Shown one piece after another: positions 1 through 7,287 of a DNA stretch of 35,218 nucleotides. Within the stretch, counting starts at the first letter, position 1. Each line of letters opens with the position of its first letter. Below the pieces are notes generated by a model. That model was not told the DNA's origin, searched no databases, and was given only the letters and a program-made list of their open reading frames with translations. The DNA is from a virus, in the IMG/VR virus record IMGVR_UViG_3300049915_000066, positions 1 through 35,218 of that record, one strand, 5' to 3'. A program made the translations under genes and the position numbers.

Positions 1-424
1 AGGCTCACCATCGAGGGGATGGACAGGCAGTGGGCGCTGGTCATCGTGGACACGGTGGCGCGATCTATCGCCGGGGCTGACGAGAACGCGGCGCAGGCGA
101 TTGGCATGTTTGTGCAGTCGTGCGATGCCATCAGGGAGGTGGCGGGCGGCACTATGCTGGCGGTGCATCACTCCGGCAAGGACAGCAGCAGGGGCGCCAG
201 AGGCAGCAACGCGCTGCTGGGTGCGATAGACACAAGCATCGTAGTCGGCAAGCTGGACAGCGTGGTCACGATCAAGGTGGAGAAGCAGAAGGACGCCGAG
301 CCGATTGACGAGATGAACTTCAACATGACGACCGTGCAGGTGGGTGTCACCGACACGTCTGTCGTGCTGGAGCGCACGGATGCGCCGGTGGATGCGCCCA
401 AGCGCAGGAAGCCGCTGGCAGCGA
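1..424. repeat. Left copy of terminal overlap
   Basis: This segment matches 34795-35218 base for base except at positions 12, 28, 63, 243, 273 and 297 (418 of 424 identical). Both copies lie inside the primase-helicase reading frame and are collinear with it. The simplest reading is that a circular or circularly permuted genome was linearised with an overlap, giving a unique length of 34794 bp. Five of the six differences are synonymous third-position changes and one is Gln to Lys, so the copies probably come from different members of a population. Confidence 0.9.
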
Positions 425-636
425 GCCAGCAGAGGGCGTTGACGGCGCTACAGAACCTGTGTGCAGAGCGTGGTGTCAGGGTGCCGATTGGCGAGTGGCA
501 TAAGGCTCATGAGCGCGATTGTCCCGACACACATACGTCTACACGCAAGACGGCGCGTGATGCTCTGGTGGATGGCGGTTTTGTGGTCATTGCGGACGGT
601 ATTTGCTGGATAAACAAGGAGTTAGGTGAGTTTTGA
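1..636 (+). CDS. Primase-helicase, C-terminal part (continues from 33583-35218)
   Basis: This is the 3' part of the gene that begins at 33583. The frame is open from base 1, so any internal ATG, such as the one at 19, is not a real start. Joined across the overlap, the full protein is about 615 residues. The part here carries the Walker B strand (LVIVDTVARS), then AVHHSGKDSSRGARGSNALL, a segment typical of RepA/DnaB-type ring ATPases, and after about residue 540 a basic C-terminal tail of unknown role. The family unwinds DNA at the phage fork. The stop is at 634-636. A GC-rich hairpin (645-662) and the CCGTATC repeat region follow directly. Confidence 0.85.
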   Translation, partial: RLTIEGMDRQWALVIVDTVARSIAGADENAAQAIGMFVQSCDAIREVAGGTMLAVHHSGKDSSRGARGSNALLGAIDTSIVVGKLDSVVTIKVEKQKDAEPIDEMNFNMTTVQVGVTDTSVVLERTDAPVDAPKRRKPLAASQQRALTALQNLCAERGVRVPIGEWHKAHERDCPDTHTSTRKTARDALVDGGFVVIADGICWINKELGEF

Positions 637-889
637 GGGCGATACGGCGGTGTGCGCCGCCGATACGGAAGTTGTTCTAGTTTGGATTTTTGGGTGATGG
701 CGTATAGTAGAACACGATACGGGAAACTTTTTGAGACGCCTATCGTTATAAAACAGATAGTTAGGATAGCAATTCCCGTATCAACCGTATCGGTACGGAG
801 TGTCCGTATCGGTGCGGTACGGTACGGTCCCCCTATAGGGACCGTATCGCCGTATTGGCCGTATCAGTATTTTGGTAAAGGAGGTGATT
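637..889. other. Intergenic CCGTATC/GATACGG repeat array, possible replication origin
   Basis: No gene is supported here. The region holds eight exact copies of CCGTATC or its complement. Three read GATACGG (641-647, 662-668, 716-722). Five read CCGTATC (776-782, 785-791, 804-810, 842-848, 859-865), and there is one near copy, CCGTATT (850-856). The two orientations flank an A/T-rich stretch at about 723-775. A hairpin pairs CGGCGG (645-650) with CCGCCG (657-662). A second pairs TACGGTCCC (823-831) with GGGACCGTA (838-846). Iterated, oppositely oriented motifs next to an A/T-rich core, beside the primase-helicase gene, look like an iteron-type origin or a multi-site operator. No convincing sigma-70 promoter was found. 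Confidence 0.6.
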
Positions 890-1489
890 ATGGCTGTTAG
901 AAAGAGACCGAAGAAGGCGCCGAAGGGATTGGACGCTAGGTTCTATCCGAATGAGCGAGACGCGAGGAAGTGCCAGAACGCTCTGGTGGAATACGACAGG
1001 GTTGTCAGGTCGTATGAGGCGAAGTGGGGCATCGACCGACTTCCCGGATTGGTGGATGCAGAAATGCGGGACCGCTGGTGGCAACAGTGGGATAAGCTGA
1101 ACGCGGCGATTGAGAAGGGGTCGGGTCCAGAGGTTGAGCATGCGGTGGAGGTGACCATTCGGGCATGTGGCGTACTGGAGGCCCGCGCCATTGAGCTTGG
1201 GGCGAATCCGCTCACCGGGGATCGGTGGGAGTGCCAGCTACCAGACGGCGGTGTGCTGGCGATTGTCAGGGATGCCGCCGAGGTGGTGCCGGTGCATAGT
1301 GAGGGCAGGTACGATCAGGTGTACTGTATGGACGAGGTAGCGAAGATCATGCAGCAATGGCGGGCAGACGAGGCCGGCAAGCTGGCGGAGAGCGTGAAGG
1401 GCGTGTTTCCGGGTGCCGTGGTGGACAGCATCGAGAAGAGGGTGCCGACAGCCACGGAGGTTGAGTTGAACGATGAAATACCGTTTTAG
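890..1489 (+). CDS. Hypothetical protein with SSB-like C-terminal tip (199 aa)
   Basis: I do not recognise the family. ATG 890 is chosen because a full-length Shine-Dalgarno, AAAGGAGGTGAT, precedes it at 876-887; longer frames reaching back to TTG 872 would start inside that site. The protein has a basic N-terminus (RKRPKK), a central helical segment rich in Trp and acidic residues, and no membrane segment. It ends in ELNDEIPF, an acidic tail with terminal Ile-Pro-Phe like the DDDIPF tip by which bacterial SSB recruits replication partners. Its place directly after the possible origin and primase-helicase fits a replication-associated role, which is inference. It is the first gene of a tightly packed run reaching TerS, and the strong SD suggests high expression. 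Confidence 0.8.
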   Translation: MAVRKRPKKAPKGLDARFYPNERDARKCQNALVEYDRVVRSYEAKWGIDRLPGLVDAEMRDRWWQQWDKLNAAIEKGSGPEVEHAVEVTIRACGVLEARAIELGANPLTGDRWECQLPDGGVLAIVRDAAEVVPVHSEGRYDQVYCMDEVAKIMQQWRADEAGKLAESVKGVFPGAVVDSIEKRVPTATEVELNDEIPF

Positions 1490-1499
1490 GGAGGCGTAC

Positions 1500-1769
1500 G
1501 TGGAAAACATAAACAGCGATGACAGGGAAATGCTTTACAAGAGTCGGCAGTATGTGCTGATCGGCTCAGACGGCTGGGTTGACGTGCGAGGGCTGTCGGT
1601 GAACATTATCAAGACAGGCGATGGGGTGCGGCTCGAGGTTTGGCCGGTGGAGACAGACGGGTTGAGTGCAACGAGGCCGCTGGGTACTATGGAGGTGACT
1701 GAGCCTGAGAAGGAGCGCGGGCCGTCTCCGAGGAAAAGGTTTAACTGTGTTAAGGGGGAGAGAAAATGA
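1500..1769 (+). CDS. Small hypothetical protein (89 aa)
   Basis: GTG 1500 is preferred because AGGGAGG (1487-1493) lies just upstream at normal spacing. The alternative ATG 1473, in the same frame, would add nine residues and overlap the previous gene by 17 nt, with a weaker GGAGG at 1456. The protein looks soluble and beta-rich in its middle (QYVLIGSDGWVDVRGLSVN) and ends in a basic, proline-containing tail. No catalytic motif is visible and the family is not recognised. Its stop overlaps the next start as ATGA, implying translational coupling. Confidence 0.7.
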   Translation: MENINSDDREMLYKSRQYVLIGSDGWVDVRGLSVNIIKTGDGVRLEVWPVETDGLSATRPLGTMEVTEPEKERGPSPRKRFNCVKGERK

Positions 1770-1948
1770 TACAGCAAGGTGACGGAGAGATAGCGCACAG
1801 GCTGAGTAATGGGCTTTGCCCAAATTGCAAGACGGCGATAGAGTGCTGGCACATTGATGTTAAGGCCAACACCATTTCTGCTGATTGTACAACCTGTGGT
1901 TTGGGCATTATAGATTTGCTAGATGGAGAGAAAAGTGAAACGAGCTAA
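1766..1948 (+). CDS. Small zinc-finger-like protein (60 aa)
   Basis: The protein has two Cys pairs, CPNC (residues 18-21) and CTTC, about 20 residues apart. This spacing is typical of a small treble-clef or zinc-ribbon fold. ATG 1766 overlaps the previous stop (ATGA) and follows a GGGGGAG Shine-Dalgarno. The end overlaps the next frame by 26 nt. Proteins of this kind in phage early regions often bind DNA or modulate host enzymes, but nothing in the sequence picks a function. Confidence 0.7.
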   Translation: MIQQGDGEIAHRLSNGLCPNCKTAIECWHIDVKANTISADCTTCGLGIIDLLDGEKSETS

Positions 1949-2204
1949 AGTGCTGGACGATGCAAAGCAGATGGTCACGAAGGACCGGGCTGCGGATCAC
2001 GGTGATATGGAGGACAATTTTGCGCTGATCGCAAGGTATTGGTCAGCGCATACGGGCCACAAGATTGAGCCGCAGGATGTGGGCGTGATGATGGCGCTTC
2101 TAAAAATGGCGAGGGCGAAGAGCAATCCGTATCACGAGGATAATTATGTCGATGGCGCCGGGTATATGGCATGCGCGGCGGAATGTGTGCATGTAGATGG
2201 GTGA
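1923..2204 (+). CDS. DUF6378-like phage protein (93 aa)
   Basis: The sequence shows the pattern of the phage family I know as DUF6378: a DRAADHGDMEDNF segment, a Trp-containing helix (ARYWSAHTG), then MMALLKMARAKSNPYH and DNYVDGAGYMACAAE. The family is widespread in phage early regions and has no established function; conserved His, Asp and Lys residues hint at a small ligand-binding or enzymatic fold. The start could be ATG 1923 or GTG 1935, the latter having GGAGAG at 1925-1930. The gene overlaps the zinc-finger gene upstream and the next start at 2197. Confidence 0.75.
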   Translation: MERKVKRAKVLDDAKQMVTKDRAADHGDMEDNFALIARYWSAHTGHKIEPQDVGVMMALLKMARAKSNPYHEDNYVDGAGYMACAAECVHVDG

Positions 2205-2412
2205 TGTTCTTGATTTTGAGCGCGGGTCTTTTGTGCGGTTTTTTAAGGAGTACGTTGACTGCGGCTGGTGTGACCAGCCGACAAGGGGTCGGGTGTACGA
2301 GGAGAGCCAGAAGATAGTGTGCAGTGTCTGCAATGGGGTGCTGCTGGAGATAGACGATGAACCGATGTTGATGCTAACGCTTGAGGAGGACGACTTCGAT
2401 GGTAGCGCATAG
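2197..2412 (+). CDS. Small CxxC zinc-binding protein (71 aa)
   Basis: Two CxxC pairs, CGWC and CSVC, sit about 20 residues apart with basic residues between (PTRGRVYEES), so a zinc ribbon is likely. The C-terminus is strongly acidic (EEDDFDGSA). ATG 2197 overlaps the upstream gene by 8 nt, and the end overlaps the TerS start by 14 nt, so it belongs to the same cistron chain. It is the last small early-type gene before packaging. The function is unknown. Confidence 0.65.
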   Translation: MGDVLDFERGSFVRFFKEYVDCGWCDQPTRGRVYEESQKIVCSVCNGVLLEIDDEPMLMLTLEEDDFDGSA

Positions 2413-2917
2413 AATACCCGATAGTGTGTTTGACGAGTTTTTCAAGCGCGTGGCGGAGGGCAGGTCTGGCAGCAGCGTCAGCAAGGATGATGACATGCCG
2501 GCGTGGTCAACCGTGTGGCGAAGGTTTGTCAAAGATCAGGCGATGATGGACAAGTATCGCACGGCGCTGGAGTCGCGTGGGCAGGTCTATGCTGACAGGC
2601 TGGACGAGCTTGACGACATGCTGCTCAAGGGATTTATCACGGAGTCAGCGCATCGCACGTTGTCAGACAATATCAAGTGGCGGTCAGCACGGATGACGCC
2701 AAACGTGTATGGCGACAAGGCGCAGATAGATGTTAAGGCTTCGCCTAGTGAGGACTACATCAAGGTATTGCAGCAGGTTAACCAGACAATCGAAATGAGG
2801 CGGGCTAATGCGATAGAGCATCAGGACGAGAGAGACACACAACCGCAACCGCTACGCGCGGGCGAGGGTGGTGTTAACGAAGATCAGGTTAACAACGATG
2901 TCTCAGGGGCGACATAA
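2399..2917 (+). CDS. terS: Terminase small subunit (172 aa)
   Basis: The small terminase recognises phage DNA and starts packaging with TerL. The sequence has an N-terminal DNA-binding-like region (roughly residues 1-60) and a central helical segment with YRTALESRGQVYADRLDEL. It then has the family signature IKWRSARMTPNVYGDKAQID, like the W...P..YGDK motif of Sf6-type small subunits. The C-terminal tail is polar and probably disordered. ATG 2399 is chosen over an earlier in-frame start at 2381 because GAGGAGGA (2383-2390) sits 8 nt upstream. It overlaps the previous gene by 14 nt. TerL follows after an unusual 186-nt gap. Confidence 0.8.
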   Translation: MVAHRIPDSVFDEFFKRVAEGRSGSSVSKDDDMPAWSTVWRRFVKDQAMMDKYRTALESRGQVYADRLDELDDMLLKGFITESAHRTLSDNIKWRSARMTPNVYGDKAQIDVKASPSEDYIKVLQQVNQTIEMRRANAIEHQDERDTQPQPLRAGEGGVNEDQVNNDVSGAT

Positions 2918-3103
2918 TTATGATAATATATTGTTCCACGGCTAAGTCATTGATTTCGTTGCATCCAGCAAACGCATAATGGACGTTATGCGACAAAACG
3001 TGAAACATTCCCGTGAAACAATGACCCCCTCCCTCAAATCACACGCCGGGGCGCGAATAAATATATACCCCCCTCTCGAAATCCCTAGCCCACGGACCCA
3101 CAC
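2918..3103. promoter_or_regulatory. Regulatory gap before terL with inverted and direct repeats
   Basis: This 186-nt gap stands out in a genome where most plus-strand genes overlap. TTGATT (2950-2955) and CATAAT (2975-2980), 19 nt apart, form a weak sigma-70-like promoter. An inverted repeat, GCATAA (2974-2979) with TTATGC (2986-2991), overlaps its -10. Downstream, the 9-mer CGTGAAACA occurs twice (2999-3007 and 3012-3020), one 13-nt step apart. The rest is C-rich with an A/T patch at about 3056-3070, and terL has no clear Shine-Dalgarno. It is a good candidate for the late-gene promoter and operator. No ORF is supported. Confidence 0.5.
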
Positions 3104-4504
3104 ATGACCCAATCCCCCCTATCTGCCGACACCATCGCCGTCCTGCGTGACGACCCCGCCCTCTTCGTTGAGACGGTCCTGCAAGCCAAGCCCCAGCGCT
3201 GGCAGAAGAAGGCTCTGGACGCGATTGCGGCGCATGATCGCGTGGCGGTCAAGAGCGGTCACGGTGTCGGGAAAACGGCATTTGAGTCGTGGATCGTGTT
3301 GTGGTGGCTGCTGACCCGCTATCCGACCAAGACGGCTGTGACCGCCAACAGCGCCCACCAGCTAAGTGACGTTCTGTGGACCGAGATTGACCGCTGGGCG
3401 CGGAACATGCCGCAGCCGTTCAAGGACTTGCTTGAGTTTAAGGCGGACAAGATATCCCTCAAGGGCGCGTCAGACAGCTTCGCGGTGGCCCGCACCAGCC
3501 GCCGGGAGAACCCGGAGGCGCTTGCTGGGTTTCACTCGCCGAACATGATGTTCATCGTTGAGGAGGCGTCTGGTGTGCCAAACGTGATCTTCGAGACTGC
3601 GTCTGGCGCGATGTCCACCCCCGGCGCGAAGATTATTATGTGCGGCAACCCCACCCGGTCTGACGGGTATTTTTATGATGCCTTTCATGCTGACCGGGAG
3701 CGCTGGCACTGCATCACTGTGTCGTGTGAGGAGGGCGAGTATGTCGATCCGAAATTTATCACTGATATGGCTGACAAGTACGGTGAGGCGAGCAACGTCT
3801 ACCGTGTGCGCGTGTTGGGCGAGTTTCCCACGCAGTCGGATGACGTTTTGGTGCCGCTGCATTTGGTTGAGGAGGCGACCCGGCGGGACGTGGAGGCTGG
3901 ACCCACCACCCCGGTTGAGTGGGGCCTTGACGTTGCCCGCTATGGCGGCGACAGGTCCGCTCTGGCCAAGCGGCAGGGCAACGTGCTGGTCGAGCCGATC
4001 AAGACGTGGCAGGGCAAGGACTTGATGGAGTTGGCGGGCATCATACTGGCTGAGTACGATGCCGTCCCGTATCGGATGCGCCCGCAGGCGATCTATGTGG
4101 ACGCGATTGGTCTGGGCGCTGGCTTGGCGGATCGTCTGCGCGAGTTGGACCTGCCCGCCGTTGCTGTGGCGGTGTCGGAGAGTGCCAGCATGAAGGATCG
4201 CTTTAACAAGCTGAGGGACGAGTTGTTCTGGAGCGCCCGCGAGTGGTTTGAGGCGCGTGACTGCCACATGCCGGCGGACGACACGCTGATTTCGGAGATT
4301 ACGGGGATTCGGTATAAATACCTCAGCACTGGCAAGTTGAAGGTTGAGAGCAAGGACGAGATGAAGAAGCGCGGCCAGAGGTCGCCTGACGTGGCTGACG
4401 CCTTTGTGTTGAGCTTCGCCGGCGCAGGGGCGGTTGCTGGAGGCTGGTCAAGAGGTTATAATAGCAATCGCACATTGAACCCCTCAACGAATTGGATAGT
4501 TTAG
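3104..4504 (+). CDS. terL: Terminase large subunit (466 aa)
   Basis: TerL is the ATP-driven motor and nuclease that packs DNA into the prohead. The N-terminal ATPase shows Walker A SGHGVGKT (residues 51-58), Walker B MMFIVEE (148-154) with its catalytic acid pair, and a coupling motif CGNPTRSDGYF (180-190). The C-terminal RNase H-like nuclease shows GLDVARYGGD (274-283, first Asp276), VDAIGLGAG (332-340) and SPDVADAF (427-434). The length is usual for the family and all key residues are present. ATG 3104 is the first Met, but there is no good Shine-Dalgarno before it. The stop abuts the next ATG. The subfamily, and hence headful versus site-specific cutting, cannot be settled by eye. Confidence 0.95.
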   Translation: MTQSPLSADTIAVLRDDPALFVETVLQAKPQRWQKKALDAIAAHDRVAVKSGHGVGKTAFESWIVLWWLLTRYPTKTAVTANSAHQLSDVLWTEIDRWARNMPQPFKDLLEFKADKISLKGASDSFAVARTSRRENPEALAGFHSPNMMFIVEEASGVPNVIFETASGAMSTPGAKIIMCGNPTRSDGYFYDAFHADRERWHCITVSCEEGEYVDPKFITDMADKYGEASNVYRVRVLGEFPTQSDDVLVPLHLVEEATRRDVEAGPTTPVEWGLDVARYGGDRSALAKRQGNVLVEPIKTWQGKDLMELAGIILAEYDAVPYRMRPQAIYVDAIGLGAGLADRLRELDLPAVAVAVSESASMKDRFNKLRDELFWSAREWFEARDCHMPADDTLISEITGIRYKYLSTGKLKVESKDEMKKRGQRSPDVADAFVLSFAGAGAVAGGWSRGYNSNRTLNPSTNWIV

Positions 4505-6562
4505 ATGGTGGACGCATACGGCTATTACCGGCAGGGGTTGCTCGATGAGGGCGTTGAACTCCCGCAGGTGAGCGGCACTGACTTTCTTCGCGGCGCAAAA
4601 TACGCGCCTTTTGATTTGCTTGGCGCGCCGGTTGATCTGGCTAATATGGCGCTTTCCCCGCTTGGCCTTGGGAGCGACATGCCGGTTGGCGGCTCTGATT
4701 ATCTGATTAATAAATACGCTGATCTAGGCGATTTGCTGGGCGTTAACTATGACCGGCCCACCGGCAGCGGTAGTGAGCTTTTGGGCCGCATTGGCGCCGG
4801 CGTAATATCGCCCGCAGCGATTATGACCGCCTTGGTAAAAACGCCGGTCAATATGTCGAAGTCTATCAGCGCGTTTCGAGATGCGCGCCAACTAAGAATG
4901 GAGGCAGCAGAAGCTGCCTCCCAAGGAAATGCAGCAAAAGCTAATGAGGCTAATGTTGCTGCAAGTGTGCTTGAGGTGGAAGCCGCTCCGTTAACCAGTG
5001 TTCTGCAAAGGATAGACGCAGATGGCAAAGTCCCGGAGTTTACCGTCAAAGACGATGGAACCTATCTCACAGTTAGATCAAGCCTTGCTGACCCCAGCGA
5101 AGGCGCCGAAACGGTCGCCAGAGCAAGAAAAGATATATCAGCGGGAGATGCAGCGGCTAAGGGCGATGAGCCACTATCGGCCTCGGAAGTCCGTTTTATC
5201 GTCCAAAGCCCCGAACTAAACTCTGCAAGGCAATTTGGCGACAGCATTGCCATCGCGGTAAACGATGCCCCGCTGGATGCGGCCTTGCTAAAGGGTGAAA
5301 CGGGATTTGCTGGGAGGGAGTCAAGCGTTGCGAAGCAGGCTGCCATTGGGCGGGCATTTAGCTTGGCTGTCGAAGGTAGCCCAGAGTATAAGTCTCGGGT
5401 CTTTGAAGAATATGGCAAAAGGTTCCCCAATTTGCTTGAGGCGGTTGGCGCAAAAAACTTCGATGATTTTGTGCAAAAATCGTATAAGCAGATGGAGGCA
5501 GAGACAGAGGCTCAGTTTAACCGCCTTCCCGTCAATACGTTTTATCACCCCGGCGATTTTGAATATGTAACGTCCGCAGGCGGCACTAACTCTATCGCTA
5601 TGCTTCGGGACATTAATCAGGCCCGCAATCTTAATGTTTTTCGAGGCGGTGATCCTCATGAGTTTTTAAGCCGGATAGACCCACAAACCGGCCTTAGCTC
5701 AAATGAGAAATTTCGCGCTGTTCACGATTATGCGGGCCACGGCATTTTTGGTAATAAATTTGATGCGCTTGGTGAAGAGCGAGCTTTCGGTGTTCACTCT
5801 CAGATGTATTCGCCTCTCGCTCGATTTGCTATGGCGTCAGAGACGCGTGGACAGAACAGCTTTGTTAATTACAGCCCGTTAAATGTTGATCTGGAGGCAG
5901 AAATAGCCTCCAAGATGGATGAATTGCAAAAAGTCAAAACAGATGCAGACAAGCAAGCTATTTTGACCCAGATACAAGACCTAAACAGCCAAAGGCTTTA
6001 CGGAGATCAAAAGGCTGTCCTTTTGCCGCCTGAGATGGTTGACCTTTCGTATCAGGGCGGAATGCCGGAATATTTACGCGGCGTAAACACTCCAAGCCCC
6101 GGCACTACGGTTGATGATCTGCCGTTCTATCACTTTTCCAAAACGGGCGGCATTTTAGAGCTTGACCCCTCTTTTGCAGGTTCTCGTATGGGCAGGGGCG
6201 GAGACAATTATGCCGCTAAGGAAGCGGAGTCTTTGAGAGCGTATGACAGGCCAAACAGGGTCTACGCATTTGCTGACAAAATGCCCAAATACGAAATTGA
6301 TCCGGCTATGAAGGGTGCTGATTTTGTTTATCGGGGGAAGGCGTCTGGCTTGTATGATAGAGAGGCTGACCTACTTGGGCTAAACAAACTAGCGACCCAA
6401 AGGAATGTGGGCGCGACAGACCCTTACCTTTACGCAAAGGATTTTGAGAACGTAGTCAAAGACTACGGGTACAGTGGGGTGGTGGCGCCGTTTGCTGGTC
6501 AAAGGGCCGCTCTTTTGTACGAACCTGTGCCAGTCACCCCATACAAAGGATTGTTAAAGTGA
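4505..6562 (+). CDS. Large polyvalent-type virion protein, possible ADP-ribosyltransferase-like C-terminus (685 aa)
   Basis: This large protein sits between TerL and the small basic genes. The N-terminal ~110 residues contain Gly/Ala/Leu-rich, membrane-seeking stretches, followed by charged helical regions. Residues 403-445 carry FRAVHDYAGHGIFG, then GEERAFGVHSQMYSPLARFA, a His/Asp/Glu-rich block I recall from multidomain phage proteins that could bind metal. The last ~150 residues begin with FYHFSKTGGILELDPSFAGS (541-560) and end with a GYSGVV segment. This layout resembles the ADP-ribosyltransferase-like domain of injected polyvalent phage proteins. Packaging in the virion and injection are inference. 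ATG 4505 directly abuts the terL stop. It could instead be a structural protein with no enzymatic activity. Confidence 0.7.
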   Translation: MVDAYGYYRQGLLDEGVELPQVSGTDFLRGAKYAPFDLLGAPVDLANMALSPLGLGSDMPVGGSDYLINKYADLGDLLGVNYDRPTGSGSELLGRIGAGVISPAAIMTALVKTPVNMSKSISAFRDARQLRMEAAEAASQGNAAKANEANVAASVLEVEAAPLTSVLQRIDADGKVPEFTVKDDGTYLTVRSSLADPSEGAETVARARKDISAGDAAAKGDEPLSASEVRFIVQSPELNSARQFGDSIAIAVNDAPLDAALLKGETGFAGRESSVAKQAAIGRAFSLAVEGSPEYKSRVFEEYGKRFPNLLEAVGAKNFDDFVQKSYKQMEAETEAQFNRLPVNTFYHPGDFEYVTSAGGTNSIAMLRDINQARNLNVFRGGDPHEFLSRIDPQTGLSSNEKFRAVHDYAGHGIFGNKFDALGEERAFGVHSQMYSPLARFAMASETRGQNSFVNYSPLNVDLEAEIASKMDELQKVKTDADKQAILTQIQDLNSQRLYGDQKAVLLPPEMVDLSYQGGMPEYLRGVNTPSPGTTVDDLPFYHFSKTGGILELDPSFAGSRMGRGGDNYAAKEAESLRAYDRPNRVYAFADKMPKYEIDPAMKGADFVYRGKASGLYDREADLLGLNKLATQRNVGATDPYLYAKDFENVVKDYGYSGVVAPFAGQRAALLYEPVPVTPYKGLLK

Positions 6563-6810
6563 GCAAGGCGGATTTGTGTTATTTTCCAACCAACAAAATG
6601 TGTTCTTTGGATAAAATTTTAGATGACGAGCATTTCCCTGAAAACAAAAACAATGTTTTTCGGCAAGAGACTGTCACTTATGAATATGTCGATGATGGCG
6701 TCAAAGTCACGCGCCACGTCAGGAATTTTAGCGGCGACAACCATTATGATAGTCGCTCGTCCGAAATAATCGTCACAAAGGACCGCTGGAATGGCCCCAA
6801 GCGCACCTAA
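6559..6810 (+). CDS. Small hypothetical protein (83 aa)
   Basis: The gene starts at GTG 6559, overlapping the upstream stop (GTGA), with AAAGGA 11 nt ahead. The protein is polar and mostly beta-like, with segments such as ETVTYEYVDDGVKVTRHVRN. It has no membrane segment and only two Cys, spaced as in a pair near the N-terminus. It overlaps the next gene by 20 nt. It may partner the large protein upstream, to which it is coupled, but no family is recognised. Confidence 0.6.
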   Translation: MSKADLCYFPTNKMCSLDKILDDEHFPENKNNVFRQETVTYEYVDDGVKVTRHVRNFSGDNHYDSRSSEIIVTKDRWNGPKRT

Positions 6811-7108
6811 AGACCCCCGCCTAGCGAAATATGGCGTTAAGGGTTACAATATGCCAAAGCGCACACCCAGCCACCCGACCAAGTCGCATGTGGTTGTGGC
6901 GAAGGTGGGCGACACGGTCAAGGTCATTCGCTTTGGCCAGCAGGGCGTAAAGACAAATCAGACGGTTGGGCAGCGCAAGGCGTTTGAGAGCCGTCACCGC
7001 AAGAACATAGCCAAGGGCAAGCTGTCTGCGGCGTATTGGGCGTCAAAGGTCAAGTGGAACCCACAAAAGACCAAGTCGCCATCTAAAAAGTGGAAGAAGG
7101 GATCGTAA
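6791..7108 (+). CDS. Basic small phage protein (105 aa)
   Basis: The protein is highly basic, with a conserved-looking core HVVVAKVGDTVKVIRFGQQG followed by an RKAFESRHRKNIAKGKLSAA helix and a Lys-rich tail. I have seen this arrangement repeatedly in marine podoviruses near packaging genes, without a known function. The composition suggests binding to DNA or RNA. AAGGA at 6778-6782 supports ATG 6791. The stop overlaps the next start as TAATG, and it is the first of a chain of tiny coupled genes ahead of the portal. Confidence 0.75.
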   Translation: MAPSAPKDPRLAKYGVKGYNMPKRTPSHPTKSHVVVAKVGDTVKVIRFGQQGVKTNQTVGQRKAFESRHRKNIAKGKLSAAYWASKVKWNPQKTKSPSKKWKKGS

Positions 7109-7287
7109 TGGCCGCAGGGCTTCACTATTTCAGAGACGGCACAAAATATCGTGGCGACATACACAAACACAATGACGGCGTCATCATGACTGGCGCCCGC
7201 ATGACGCCCAAGAGCAAGCGCGTCTATCATTTCGCAGATTTGTCCGAAACAGCAAAAAAGAAAGCGAGAAAGAAAAATGCCCGGTAA
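7108..7287 (+). CDS. Small basic protein (59 aa)
   Basis: ATG 7108 shares its A with the preceding TAA (TAATG). A longer frame starting at 7090 would run through the end of the previous gene without a better ribosome site. The sequence has an aromatic, polar N-terminal half (GLHYFRDGTKYRGDIHKHND) and a basic helix with repeated Lys at the end (ETAKKKARKKNAR). The function is unknown, and size and charge match its neighbours. Its 3' end overlaps a 15-codon frame at 7277. Confidence 0.65.
   Translation: MAAGLHYFRDGTKYRGDIHKHNDGVIMTGARMTPKSKRVYHFADLSETAKKKARKKNAR

Noticed and set aside
1-424. T7-type direct terminal repeat of the mature genome
   Set aside because: The copies differ at six sites and lie mid-gene, so an assembly overlap of a circular map fits better, though read mapping would be needed to be sure.
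641-865. CRISPR array
   Set aside because: The repeats are only 7 bp, irregularly spaced and in both orientations.
652-900. ORF of 82 codons in the repeat region
   Set aside because: It consists of the CCGTATC repeats read as protein, has no ribosome site and overlaps the Shine-Dalgarno of the gene at 890.
3470-4267. 265-codon minus-strand ORF inside terL
   Set aside because: It is an antisense shadow of a clear TerL frame, with no start signal or recognisable motifs.
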